Source of the DNA: Hyphomicrobiales bacterium
GTDB lineage: Bacteria; Pseudomonadota; Alphaproteobacteria; Rhizobiales; Rhizobiaceae
NCBI GenBank assembly: GCA_900471485.1
Contig: UCEU01000038.1
Coordinates: 62,001-126,000 of the forward strand
DNA: 64,000 nt
Direction: 5' to 3'
Notes under the pieces: generated by a model
Databases searched by the model: none
What the model saw: only the letters and a program-made list of their open reading frames with translations
What the model was told of the DNA's origin: nothing
Made by a program: the position numbers and the translations under genes
Part shown: piece after piece, positions 8,300 to 16,678 of the stretch
Layout: each line of letters begins with the position of its first letter
Numbering within the stretch: position 1 is the stretch's first letter

Positions 8300-8376
8300 T
8301 GGTGATCCCGACGCGATTCGAACGCGTGACCCTCAGATTAGGAATCTGATGCTCTATCCTGCTGAGCTACGGGACC
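8300..8376 (-). tRNA. tRNA-Arg (anticodon CCU)
   Basis: 77 bases including an encoded CCA. The acceptor stem pairs GGTCCCG (8376-8370) with CGGGATC, with one G-T pair; the anticodon arm is CAGAT TCCTAAT ATCTG-like with CCT as bases 34-36; the T arm carries GTTCGAATC. It decodes AGG. No integrase gene or partial tRNA copy is beside it. Confidence 0.95.
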
Positions 8377-8393
8377 ACTGGATGCCATCCATA

Positions 8394-8420
8394 CAAAAGG
8401 CTTGGCGTTTAGCCAAGCCT
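8394..8420 (-). terminator. Rho-independent terminator of the M20 hydrolase gene
   Basis: On the minus strand AGGCTTGGC (8420-8412), loop TAAAC, GCCAAGCCT (8406-8398), then TTTG. The perfect 9-bp stem lies 24 bases after the hydrolase stop and before tRNA-Arg on the same strand. Since A-runs flank the other side it may also work in the plus direction. Confidence 0.8.
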
Positions 8421-8443
8421 CTTTTGCGGGGTGTTCGTGCGGG

Positions 8444-9607
8444 TCAGGCGCCGAGGCGTTGTTCGGCGAGGCGGACCCAGTAGGAGATGCCGTGGGCGAT
8501 GGCTTCGTCGTTGAAGTCGTAGGCGGGGTTGTGCAGGCCCGCGGTGTCGCCGTTGCCGATGAAGATGAAGGCGCCGGGGCGGGCGTTCAGCATGTAGGAG
8601 AAATCCTCGCCACCCATCATCGGGTCGATGTCGGGATTGACGTTATTGGCGCCGGCGATGTCGCGGGCGACGTCGATGGCGTGCACGGTCTCGTCGGCGT
8701 GGTTCGAGGTGACCGGGTAGTTGCGGTGGAATGAAATCTCGGCTTCGGCGTCATGGGCGGCGGCGATGCCGCCGACGATCTGGCGGAAGCGGCTTTCGGC
8801 GAGATCACGCACGGCCTCGTCGAGCGTGCGCACGGTGCCGGCAAAGGTCGCGTCGTTGGGGATGACGTTGTGGGCGAAGCCGGCGTTGAACTTGGTGACG
8901 GAGACGACGACCGAGCGCAGCGGATCAACATTGCGTGATGCGATCATCTGCAGATTGGTGATGATCTGGGTCGAAATGGCGATCGGATCGATGGTGCGGT
9001 TCGGCTGCGCGGCGTGGCCGCCGCGACCCTTCACGGTCACGGTAAACTCGTCCGTCGCCGCCATGATCGGACCCTTGCGGGTGGCGAACTGGCCGACGGG
9101 AAGGCCCGGCAGGTTGTGCATGCCGTAGACTTCCTCGATGCCGAAGCGCTCCATCATGCCGTCCTTGACCATCAGGTCGCCGCCGGCGCCGCCTTCTTCG
9201 GCGGGCTGGAAGATGACGGCGACGCTGCCGTTGAAATTGCGCGTTTCGGCCAGGTATTTGGCTGCGCCGAGAAGCATGGCTGTGTGGCCGTCATGCCCGC
9301 AGGCGTGCATCTTTCCAGGGGTTGTCGAGGCCCAGGGCTTGCCGGATATCTCGGTCAGCGGCAGCGCGTCCATGTCGGCGCGCAGGCCGATGGCGCGGCT
9401 GCCTTGACCCTTGCCCCTGATCACGCCGACGACGCCGGTGCGGCCGATGCCGGTGACGATTTCATCGACGCCGAATTCCTTGAGCTTGGCGGCGACGAAG
9501 GCCGCGGTGTTCTCGACGGCGAAGAGCAGTTCCGGGCGCTCATGGATGTGCCGGCGCCATTCTGTCACTTCGTCCTGAAGTTCGGCGGCTCTGTTCAAAA
9601 TCGGCAT
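8444..9607 (-). CDS. M20D family amidohydrolase (hippurate hydrolase-like)
   Basis: 387 residues starting MPILNRAAELQDEVTEWRRH at 9607, where GGGAAAG gives a ribosome site; an in-frame GTG-type start seven codons earlier is less likely. Metal-binding motifs of M20D peptidases are present: ACGHDGHTAMLLGAA with the Cys ligand, a Glu pair in QPAEEGG, and MGGEDFSYML near the C-terminus. The family cleaves N-acyl or indole-acetyl amino acids such as hippurate; the exact substrate cannot be read from sequence. No signal peptide, hence cytoplasmic. It is divergent from the carboxypeptidase gene, whose promoter shares the gap 9608-9762. Confidence 0.9.
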   Translation of the reverse strand: MPILNRAAELQDEVTEWRRHIHERPELLFAVENTAAFVAAKLKEFGVDEIVTGIGRTGVVGVIRGKGQGSRAIGLRADMDALPLTEISGKPWASTTPGKMHACGHDGHTAMLLGAAKYLAETRNFNGSVAVIFQPAEEGGAGGDLMVKDGMMERFGIEEVYGMHNLPGLPVGQFATRKGPIMAATDEFTVTVKGRGGHAAQPNRTIDPIAISTQIITNLQMIASRNVDPLRSVVVSVTKFNAGFAHNVIPNDATFAGTVRTLDEAVRDLAESRFRQIVGGIAAAHDAEAEISFHRNYPVTSNHADETVHAIDVARDIAGANNVNPDIDPMMGGEDFSYMLNARPGAFIFIGNGDTAGLHNPAYDFNDEAIAHGISYWVRLAEQRLGA

Positions 9608-9762
9608 GCGTGCTTTCCCTACTGACATCGAAAACGGCGGTGTTGAAGCAAGGAGACACCATGCCGCGGAAATAAGTTAGTCAATGACCTTTGCCATGTC
9701 ATGGCCATATACGTTAAATAGGGGAAACTTTCGAGACACCCCGACATCTTTAAGGACAAACC

Positions 9763-10878
9763 GTGTCGACGCGCCAAAATCGCCTGTTTGCCGCCATGCG
9801 GCCGCTTTCCATCGCCGCTTCTGCAGCCGTAATCGCCCTTTCGGCCGTGCCGCAGGCCTATGCCAACCCGCATATCCTGGTGGATGTCCAGACGGGGCAG
9901 GTGCTGGAGCATGAAGAGGCGTTCCGCAAGTGGTATCCGGCATCGCTGACCAAGCTGATGACCGTCTACACCACTTTCGATGCGATGCGTTCGGGCCAGA
10001 TCAGCCCTGATACGCCGATCGTCATGAGCAAGCGTGCTGCTGCCCAGCCGCCGGCCAAGATGTTCTTCAAGCCGGGCCAGAAGCTGACGCTCGACAGCGC
10101 GCTGAAGATCCTGATGGTGAAGTCGGCCAACGATGTGGCGGTTGCGGTTGCCGAAGCCGTCGGCGGCACGCAGGAAGCCTTCGTGCTTAGGATGAACGCG
10201 GAAGCGGCCAAGCTCGGCATGACGGATTCGCACTTCGTCAACCCGAACGGCCTGCCGGGCAAGGGACAATACACGACGGCGCGCGACCTCGCGCTGCTGT
10301 CGGTGGCGCTGCGCCGCGACTTTCCGCAATATGCCGGCTATTTCTCGCTCGAGGGCATCACCACGGGCACCAAGAACATTCCGAGCATCAATCTCCTGAT
10401 CGGCCGCTTTGCCGGCGCCGACGGCATGAAGACGGGCTTCATCTGCGCCTCCGGCTTCAACCAGATCGGCTCTGCGACCCGCAACGGCCGCACGCTGGTC
10501 TCCGTCGTGCTCGGCACCGACAGCCTTGCCGCGCGCGCCGATGCCTCGGCCGACCTCCTGCAGAAGGGCTTTACCTCGCAGTTTCCCGGCGCCGATACGC
10601 TTGGCTCGCTGAGGCCCTATGGGCCGGGCCAGGACCAGGTGGCCGATATCACCGCCGATATCTGCAGCGCCAAGGGCGCCAAGGTGCGCAGCGAAACGCG
10701 CGACGAAGTCGGCCGCATGAAGGTTCAGTCGCCCTATCTGCACGAGATGGACCACGAGCCTAGCTTCTCCTATGCCGGCCTCATCCCCGGCCAGGAAGAT
10801 CCGCAGACGGACAAGATGGCAAAGGCCGACAATCTCGGCAACATTCCCGTGCCGATGCCGCGTCCGACCTCGTTCTAA
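9763..10878 (+). CDS. dacC: D-alanyl-D-alanine carboxypeptidase (penicillin-binding protein, S11)
   Basis: 371 residues with a GTG start at 9763 preceded by TAAGGAC. A signal peptide ends about A34. The three penicillin-binding motifs are in order: SLTK (S61, K64), SAN (KSANDVAVAV) and KTG (GMKTGFICASG). It trims the terminal D-Ala of peptidoglycan stem peptides in the periplasm. The C-terminus is short and lacks an obvious amphipathic anchor. The gene is 12 bases upstream of the COG0523 GTPase, so the two may share a transcript. Paralogue naming (dacA, dacC, dacF) is uncertain. Confidence 0.9.
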   Translation: MSTRQNRLFAAMRPLSIAASAAVIALSAVPQAYANPHILVDVQTGQVLEHEEAFRKWYPASLTKLMTVYTTFDAMRSGQISPDTPIVMSKRAAAQPPAKMFFKPGQKLTLDSALKILMVKSANDVAVAVAEAVGGTQEAFVLRMNAEAAKLGMTDSHFVNPNGLPGKGQYTTARDLALLSVALRRDFPQYAGYFSLEGITTGTKNIPSINLLIGRFAGADGMKTGFICASGFNQIGSATRNGRTLVSVVLGTDSLAARADASADLLQKGFTSQFPGADTLGSLRPYGPGQDQVADITADICSAKGAKVRSETRDEVGRMKVQSPYLHEMDHEPSFSYAGLIPGQEDPQTDKMAKADNLGNIPVPMPRPTSF

Positions 10879-10890
10879 GGTCATATCGAC

Positions 10891-12060
10891 ATGAGCGCTC
10901 TTCCCGATCGAATTCCGGTCACCATCCTGACCGGCTTTCTCGGTGCCGGCAAATCGACCCTTCTGAACCGGATCCTCAAGGATCCCGGGATGAAGGACGC
11001 GGCCGTCATCATCAACGAGTTCGGCGATGTCGGCATCGACCACCTGCTGGTCGAGAGTTCCGGCGACGCGATCATCGAGCTCTCCGACGGCTGCCTTTGC
11101 TGCACGGTGCGCGGCGAGCTGGTGGATACGCTCGCCAACCTGATGGATGCGGTGCAGACGGGCCGCGTCAAGGCAGTGAAGCGGGTCGTGATAGAAACCA
11201 CGGGGCTTGCCGATCCGGCGCCGGTCATGCAGGCGATCATGGGTAATCCGGTGATTGCCGACAGCTTCGAGCTCGATGGCGTCGTCACCGTCGTCGATGC
11301 GGTCAACGGGTCGCAGACACTCGACAATCACGAAGAGGCGGTGCGGCAGGCGGCGGTAGCCGACCGGCTGGTCATCTCGAAGGCATCGATGGCGTCAACC
11401 GACGTACGAGACGCGCTGGAGGCGCGGCTGCGGGCGCTCAATCCGCGCGCGGCGATCATGGATGCCGACGATGCCGAAACCGGCACGGCGAAGCTCCTGG
11501 TGAACGGCCTCTATGATGCGGCGACGAAGATCGCCGATGTCGGCCGCTGGCTGCGCGACGAGGACGCGCACGAGGCGCATCATCATCACCACGACCATCA
11601 TGGGCACGATCACGATCATGCTCACCACCACCATCATCACCATGGCCACGACGACCAGAACCCGCATGACGTGAACCGTCACGATGCTTCGATCCGTTCC
11701 TTCTCGATCATCGAGGAAAAGCCGATAGACCCGATGGCGCTCGACATGTTCATCGACCTCCTGCGCTCGGCGCATGGCGAGAAGCTGCTGCGGGTGAAGG
11801 CGATCATCGCGGTCTCGGACCGGCCGGAACGACCGGTGGTGCTGCATGGGGTGCAGAACATCTTCCACGCGCCGACCCGGCTTCCGGCATGGCCCGACGC
11901 CAGCGACAAGCGCACCCGCATGGTGATGATCACCAAGGACCTGCCGGAGGCCTTCGTGAAGGATCTCTTCGACGCGTTTCTCGGCAAGCCGCGCATCGAT
12001 ACGCCGGATCGCGCCGCGCTGAACGACAATCCTCTCGCCGTTCCGGGCATGCGTTTCTGA
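10891..12060 (+). CDS. COG0523 (CobW/P47K) GTPase with histidine-rich metal-binding insert
   Basis: 389 residues. Walker A is GFLGAGKS (residues 15-22); the metal-binding CxCC motif is C68-L-C70-C71 in DGCLCCTV; NEFGDVGID is the switch region. Between the GTPase domain and the CobW C-terminal domain lies an insert of about 30 residues (roughly 229-258) made mostly of His with Asp and Gly. The family delivers metals, commonly zinc, to client proteins; histidine-rich versions are typical zinc chaperones. It is often called CobW, but no cobalamin genes are adjacent. The upstream neighbour is a D,D-carboxypeptidase; no Zur box was recognised. Confidence 0.9.
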   Translation: MSALPDRIPVTILTGFLGAGKSTLLNRILKDPGMKDAAVIINEFGDVGIDHLLVESSGDAIIELSDGCLCCTVRGELVDTLANLMDAVQTGRVKAVKRVVIETTGLADPAPVMQAIMGNPVIADSFELDGVVTVVDAVNGSQTLDNHEEAVRQAAVADRLVISKASMASTDVRDALEARLRALNPRAAIMDADDAETGTAKLLVNGLYDAATKIADVGRWLRDEDAHEAHHHHHDHHGHDHDHAHHHHHHHGHDDQNPHDVNRHDASIRSFSIIEEKPIDPMALDMFIDLLRSAHGEKLLRVKAIIAVSDRPERPVVLHGVQNIFHAPTRLPAWPDASDKRTRMVMITKDLPEAFVKDLFDAFLGKPRIDTPDRAALNDNPLAVPGMRF

Positions 12061-12068
12061 GACTTCAG

Positions 12069-12112
12069 CGCAATTCCGGACGGAAAACCGCTTCGCACTT
12101 TTCCGGGAGAGG
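12069..12112. repeat. Rhizobial intergenic repeat element
   Basis: The stretch between convergent COG0523 and tusA contains CAATTCCGGACGGAAAACCG followed by CTTCGCACTTTTCCGGGA, an imperfect palindrome I recognise as a common intergenic repeat of Rhizobiales. A related copy lies at 57907-57948. Confidence 0.5.
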
Positions 12113-12114
12113 GC

Positions 12115-12339
12115 CTAGCCCTTGCGGATAAGGAAGCAGTGGCCGGTGTCGGTCTTTTCGCTTTCGACCAGCTGGTGGCCGTCCTCGTTGCAGAAATGGG
12201 GAATGTCGATGCCCGCCAGCGGGTCGGTGGTCTCGACGCGGATCAGCGCTCCCGATGGCAGGGAGGAGATCTTCTTGCGTGTCTTGATGACGGGCAGCGG
12301 GCATTTCAGCCCGCGCAGGTCGTAAAGGACCGCGGTCAA
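12115..12339 (-). CDS. tusA: TusA/SirA-family sulfurtransferase
   Basis: 74 residues. The N-terminal LRGLKCPLPVIKTRKKI carries the family CPxP motif with the sulfur-carrying Cys about residue 13. TusA-type proteins relay persulfide sulfur, for example to tRNA thiolation, or serve as carriers in other sulfur trafficking. The gene starts 4 bases after the L,D-transpeptidase stop, so the two are likely co-transcribed. No partner TusBCD genes are nearby, so the physiological acceptor is unknown. Confidence 0.85.
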   Translation of the reverse strand: MTAVLYDLRGLKCPLPVIKTRKKISSLPSGALIRVETTDPLAGIDIPHFCNEDGHQLVESEKTDTGHCFLIRKG

Positions 12340-12343
12340 GCCG

Positions 12344-13597
12344 TCAGTCCCTGCCCCAGAACTTCCAGAAAGGCTTCTTGGAGGCCACCTCGACCGATTC
12401 AGCCTGCTCGGTCGGCGCGTAGGCGGTGGCGAGCTGGCTGCTCTGAGGCATCATCGGGTTCGGCGTCGGAACGGGCACAGAGGCCGGGTTGACGAGGGCG
12501 ACGTCGGTGGCCGCAGCCGCTGCTGGGGCTTCCGCCGCAGGCGTTGCGGTCGGTGCCGTGTTGGATGCAACCGTGGTCGCGGTCTTGGCGGCGGCCATGC
12601 CTTCGAGATCGGCGACCTTCATCATGCGGCCGGCCTCGAGCGAGGTTCCTGTCGGCGCGTAGGCCAGTTCGCGGCCCTTGCGGGTCTTGGCGACAACGGC
12701 CTTGCGCTCGGCTTCCGATGGGTCATACCAGGCCATGCCGTCGAATTCCTTCGAGGCGCGGGTGTAAGCGAGGTCATAGGTCTTCTGGTAGGACGACAGC
12801 GCCGAAGCGAGCGCCGGCGGCGTCGACATTTCGGGGCACTTGCCGGCCGGGCTGAAGGCGCCCGAAGACTGCTGGTTGAAGACGTATTTCTTCTCGCAGA
12901 CGTTGACGTCGGGCGGGCGCTTGGTGACTTCGAAGTTGTCGTAGCCGACCTTCAGCATCTTCCAGAAGTCTATGTTCTCGTTCATCCGGTGCTTGAACAT
13001 GTTCTCGGCCGTCATCCGGAAGGGGAAGGCCTGGAGCTGCACGCCGGTCTGGCCGCCCTTGAAGGCGTCGCGCGCGAAGGCGTAGATCTCGAGCACCTGC
13101 TGGTCGGTCATCGAATAGCAGCCCGAAGACGAGCAGGCGCCGTGGATCATCAGGTCCGTGCCGGTGCGGCCGTTGACGGCGTCGTACTTGTTCGGGAAGC
13201 CGGTGTTGATGGCGAGATAGTATTTGGAATTCGGGTTCAGGTTGGCGCGGGTGAGGTTGTAGAAACCTTCCGGCGCCTGCCGGTCGCCCTGCTTCACCTT
13301 CGGGCCGAGGCGGCCCGACCAGGCGCAGATCTTGTAATCGGCGATCTTGTCGAAGCGGTTGTCCGTCTTCGCCTTCCAGATCTCGAGCTGGCCTTCTTCC
13401 TTGAAGATGCGGATCAGGATCGGCGAATTGCGGTCCATGCCCTTGGCGGCCATCGCGTTCAGGATACGCGGCGGCAGCGGCTGTTCGACCTTGTTCTTGA
13501 CGCTCGACAGATCGATCTGCGTCGTGTCCAACGCGTCATTGCAGCCGGTCAGAGCCAGCGCGATCAGCGAGACGTAGGCAAAATGACGAATGCGCAT
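12344..13597 (-). CDS. L,D-transpeptidase family lipoprotein
   Basis: 417 residues. MRIRHFAYVSLIALALTGC is a lipoprotein signal with the lipid-attached Cys at 19. The YkuD catalytic signature is MIHGACSSSGCYSM with nucleophile C160; EGFYNLTRANLNPNS precedes it. This domain occupies about residues 55-210; the rest is an Ala/Thr/Pro-rich tail of low complexity from about residue 335. Such enzymes make L,D cross-links in peptidoglycan or attach proteins to it, and L,D cross-links are abundant in rhizobia. The protein is predicted to be anchored in a membrane facing the periplasm. The promoter is in 13598-13793. Confidence 0.88.
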   Translation of the reverse strand: MRIRHFAYVSLIALALTGCNDALDTTQIDLSSVKNKVEQPLPPRILNAMAAKGMDRNSPILIRIFKEEGQLEIWKAKTDNRFDKIADYKICAWSGRLGPKVKQGDRQAPEGFYNLTRANLNPNSKYYLAINTGFPNKYDAVNGRTGTDLMIHGACSSSGCYSMTDQQVLEIYAFARDAFKGGQTGVQLQAFPFRMTAENMFKHRMNENIDFWKMLKVGYDNFEVTKRPPDVNVCEKKYVFNQQSSGAFSPAGKCPEMSTPPALASALSSYQKTYDLAYTRASKEFDGMAWYDPSEAERKAVVAKTRKGRELAYAPTGTSLEAGRMMKVADLEGMAAAKTATTVASNTAPTATPAAEAPAAAAATDVALVNPASVPVPTPNPMMPQSSQLATAYAPTEQAESVEVASKKPFWKFWGRD

Positions 13598-13793
13598 TCA
13601 AACCAGCCCATTTACGAGATGCGACCCAATCGCCTGCGGCTTCGGGTTCAAGACGAATCATTGGCTCATTATGGTTTAGAAAACCTTACGAACCTATGCC
13701 GTCCGCCCATTGCCCCCGCAAGTGCAAAAGCTATTGATAACATTATTGTGGCCAAGGTTTGGCCTCAATTGTCGTCGGGCCGCCTCCGTCGGT

Positions 13794-14747
13794 TCAGAGA
13801 TTGCGGCCCATGTTGAGGAATTTCTGGCGGCGATCGTTGCGCAGCTGCTCGCCGGTGCGGCCGGAAAGCTCGCCGAGCGCATTGGCGATCACGTCGCCGG
13901 TGGCGGCGATGACCGTGTCGGGATCGCGGTGCGCGCCGCCCAGGGGCTCACCGATGATACCGTCGATGATACCGAGCGACTTCAGGTCGTCGGCGGTGAT
14001 CTTCATGTTGGTCGCGGCTTCCTTGGCGCGGGCGGAATCGCGCCACAGGATCGATGCAGCACCTTCCGGCGAGATCACGCTGTAGATCGAATGCTCGAGC
14101 ATGTAGACGCGGTTGCCGGTCGCGATCGCGATGGCGCCGCCGGAGCCGCCTTCGCCGATGACGACCGAGATGATCGGAACCTTCACGCCGAGGCACATTT
14201 CCGTCGAGCGGGCGATGGCTTCCGCCTGGCCACGCTCTTCGGCGCCGACGCCGGGGTAGGCGCCCGCGGTGTCGACCAGCGTGATGACGGGCAGGCCGAA
14301 GCGGTCAGCCATCTCAAGCACGCGGATCGCCTTGCGGTAACCTTCCGGACGGGCGCTGCCGAAATTGTGCTTCAGGCGGCTCTTGGTGTCGTTGCCCTTT
14401 TCCTGGCCGAGAACGGCGACAGGCTGGCCGCGGAAGCGGGCGAGGCCCGCCTGGATCGCGGCATCCTCGGAAAACTTGCGGTCGCCGGCGAGCGGCGTGA
14501 ATTCCTGGAACAGCGTCCTGGCGTAATCGACGAAGTGCGGCCGCTGCGGATGACGCGCGACCTGGGTCTTCTGCCAGGCGTTGAGCTTCGAATAGATGTC
14601 GATCGTCGCTTCGCGGACGCGAACTTCGAGCCTGCCGATTTCATCTGACGTGTCGATGCTCTCGTCTTCCGAGGCAATCTTCTTCAGTTCGATGATCTTG
14701 CCTTCGAGGTCGGAGATCGGCTTTTCGAAGTCGAGATAGTTGTGCAT
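13794..14747 (-). CDS. accA: Acetyl-CoA carboxylase carboxyltransferase alpha subunit
   Basis: 317 residues from MHNYLDFEKPISDLEGKI (ATG 14747), the family start; the open frame upstream is not coding. It forms the carboxyltransferase with AccD, transferring CO2 from biotin to acetyl-CoA for fatty-acid synthesis. Recognisable blocks: ARHPQRPHFVDYARTLF, DTAGAYPGVGAEERGQAEAIA and GEGGSGGAIAI, the last forming an oxyanion and CoA-binding region. It lies downstream of xerD on the same strand with a 62-base gap. Confidence 0.96.
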   Translation of the reverse strand: MHNYLDFEKPISDLEGKIIELKKIASEDESIDTSDEIGRLEVRVREATIDIYSKLNAWQKTQVARHPQRPHFVDYARTLFQEFTPLAGDRKFSEDAAIQAGLARFRGQPVAVLGQEKGNDTKSRLKHNFGSARPEGYRKAIRVLEMADRFGLPVITLVDTAGAYPGVGAEERGQAEAIARSTEMCLGVKVPIISVVIGEGGSGGAIAIATGNRVYMLEHSIYSVISPEGAASILWRDSARAKEAATNMKITADDLKSLGIIDGIIGEPLGGAHRDPDTVIAATGDVIANALGELSGRTGEQLRNDRRQKFLNMGRNL

Positions 14748-14809
14748 GAGGTGCGTTTCCGTTCCTTGTGCCGGGCTGCTTTTCATCAGCAAGCCCTCTG
14801 TTGCCGGTC

Positions 14810-15763
14810 CTATTCCTGCTTTTTCGCCTGTTTGGCAAGGGGGTGATGCGTTTGGACCAGTTGCTGAAGCCTTTCTTCCAGCACATGCGTGTATATTTGC
14901 GTGGTCGAAATGTCGGAGTGTCCGAGCAGTTCCTGGACCACGCGAAGGTCGGCGCCATTGGCGAGCAGATGGCTCGCAAAGGCGTGCCGCATCACGTGCG
15001 GCGAGATCATAGATGGAGTAAGACCTGCCCGGATCGCAAGATTTTTCAAGTCGCGGGCAAAAACCTGGCGGGGCAGGTAACCTTCTTTCGAATTGGCCGG
15101 GAAAAGCCATGGGCTTTCCTGTGGATGGGCGGAGGCGGCGGTCTCGGCGGCGAGCATCGGGCCGTAATTCTTGAGGGCTGCGATCGCCGATTGGGAGAGC
15201 GGAACGAGGCGCTCCTTGTTTCCCTTGCCGCGGATCATCAGGAAGCGGCCATCCTGGCCGAGCACGCGGGCGGGAAGCGAGACGAGCTCGCTGACGCGCA
15301 TGCCGGTGGCGTAGAGAAGTTCGAGCAGCACCAGCATGCGCAGGCGCTGCAACTGGCCGGGCGCCGGATCATGCGCCTCGCTTTCGGCCTGCTCCAGCAG
15401 CCGGCCAACCTCGTCGACGCCCATGGTCTTGGGCAGCGGCCGACCCTTCTTCGGCGCGTCGAGAATGCCGGTCGGGTCGTCCGTGCGCAGGCCCTCGGCA
15501 TAGAGAAACTTGTAGAACTGCCGCATCGAGGCCAGCCGGCGAGCCTGCGAGGAGGGCTTGAAACCCTGGGCGCCGAGCGACGAGAGGTAGGCGGCGAGAT
15601 CGGCGGAGGAAGCCTCGATGAGGCGCGCGGAGCGGCCGTTCAGGAAGGAATGCAGGTCGTCGAGATCATGTTCGTAGGAGATCAGCGTGTTCGACGCCGA
15701 ACCGCGCTCGGCGCTCATCATCTCCAGGAAGGCTTCGACGTGAACCCGGCCGAGATCCTTCAT
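14810..15763 (-). CDS. xerD: Tyrosine recombinase XerD
   Basis: 317 residues. An N-terminal SAM-like core-binding domain (VEAFLEMMSAERGSASNTL) is followed by the catalytic domain with all active residues: Arg in YATGMRVSEL, Lys in RGKGNKERLVPL, HVMRHAFASHLL (H..R), and the His and Tyr of LLGHSDISTTQIYTHV. It acts with XerC to resolve chromosome dimers at dif. The gene is a housekeeping copy, between a conserved small membrane gene and accA, rather than an element integrase. Confidence 0.95.
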   Translation of the reverse strand: MKDLGRVHVEAFLEMMSAERGSASNTLISYEHDLDDLHSFLNGRSARLIEASSADLAAYLSSLGAQGFKPSSQARRLASMRQFYKFLYAEGLRTDDPTGILDAPKKGRPLPKTMGVDEVGRLLEQAESEAHDPAPGQLQRLRMLVLLELLYATGMRVSELVSLPARVLGQDGRFLMIRGKGNKERLVPLSQSAIAALKNYGPMLAAETAASAHPQESPWLFPANSKEGYLPRQVFARDLKNLAIRAGLTPSMISPHVMRHAFASHLLANGADLRVVQELLGHSDISTTQIYTHVLEERLQQLVQTHHPLAKQAKKQE

Positions 15764-15767
15764 TCGC

Positions 15768-15944
15768 TCACTTCTTGGCAGGATTGATCGCGCCTGTCGG
15801 CGGCGGGTTGACGCGTTCGGAGGGGATGCGGATCGTCACGTCGCGCGGTTCGGGCTCCACGAAGGTGACGAGCGCCCACATCGTTCCGTAAATCGCTCCG
15901 GCGATGACCGCCAGCACGGCAAGAAAACGGAACAGGCTCGGCAT
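15768..15944 (-). CDS. Small single-pass membrane protein upstream of xerD
   Basis: 58 residues: MPSLFRFLAVLAVIAGAIYG starts one transmembrane helix of about 22 residues, then a proline-rich tail (VEPEPRDVTIRIPSERVNPP). The ATG at 15944 follows GGAGTTGCTGA. Its stop lies 4 bases before the xerD start, so they form an operon facing away from aroK. I recall similar short genes at this place in other rhizobia but know no function. Confidence 0.7.
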   Translation of the reverse strand: MPSLFRFLAVLAVIAGAIYGTMWALVTFVEPEPRDVTIRIPSERVNPPPTGAINPAKK

Positions 15945-16033
15945 TCAGCAACTCCATGGCTTTGCCTCTTTATGAAGAAGCGTGTTTGCAAGTGCAAGAA
16001 GAGCCTTTTGAAGCATGTTTCCCTTGCCCGCGA

Positions 16034-16063
16034 CTTGACGCTACACCCGCATTTGTCGATACC
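16034..16063 (+). promoter_or_regulatory. Sigma-70-type promoter for aroK-aroB
   Basis: CTTGAC (16034-16039), 17 bases, then CGATAC (16057-16062): close to the rhizobial CTTGAC-N17-CTATAT consensus. It lies about 30 bases before the aroK start in the gap shared with the leftward small membrane gene. Confidence 0.5.
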
Positions 16064-16090
16064 GTTTGCAAACAAAGTGTGAATGGACCA

Positions 16091-16678
16091 ATGAGCGACC
16101 CAGTTCTTACCGTTGTCGACAGCTTGCGAGACAAAGCTCGCGCCGCGCTCGGTTCACGCAATCTCATTCTCGTCGGCCTGATGGGCGCCGGAAAGTCCTC
16201 GGTCGGTCGCATCACCGCACAGCAATTGGGCATTCCCTTCATCGACAGCGACGCCGAAATCGAGCGTGTCTCGCGCATGTCGATCACCGAACTCTTCGCC
16301 GCCTATGGCGAGGAGGAGTTCCGGGCGCTCGAGGGGCGGGTGATGAAGCGGTTGCTCAAGGGCGGGCCGCGCGTCGTCTCCACCGGCGGCGGCGCCTTCA
16401 TCAACGATCGGACCCGCAAACACATCAAAAGGGGCGGGCTTTCGGTCTGGCTGAAGGCCGATATCGACGTGCTCTGGGAGCGGGTCAACAAGCGCGACAC
16501 GCGGCCGCTGCTGAAGACCGAAAACCCGAAGCAGACACTCGAAAACCTGATGAACGCTCGCTATCCCGTCTACGAGCTCGCGGATTTGACCGTGATATCG
16601 CGCGACGTGCGCAAGGAACTCATGGCCGAGGAAGTGCTCAAGGCCCTGATCAATTCTCGAACTGAAAGTGCAGCCTGA
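16091..16678 (+). CDS. aroK: Shikimate kinase
   Basis: 195 residues from MSDPVLTVVDSLRDKARAAL. The P-loop GLMGAGKS is residues 29-36; IDSDAEIERVSRMSI holds the shikimate-binding Asp, and VVSTGGGAF and RDTRPLL complete the family motifs. It phosphorylates shikimate in aromatic amino-acid synthesis. The start was chosen over in-frame upstream codons because homologs begin with a short polar leader before the P-loop; the ribosome site is weak (TGGACC). Its stop overlaps the aroB start (TGATG), which couples translation. Confidence 0.93.
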   Translation: MSDPVLTVVDSLRDKARAALGSRNLILVGLMGAGKSSVGRITAQQLGIPFIDSDAEIERVSRMSITELFAAYGEEEFRALEGRVMKRLLKGGPRVVSTGGGAFINDRTRKHIKRGGLSVWLKADIDVLWERVNKRDTRPLLKTENPKQTLENLMNARYPVYELADLTVISRDVRKELMAEEVLKALINSRTESAA

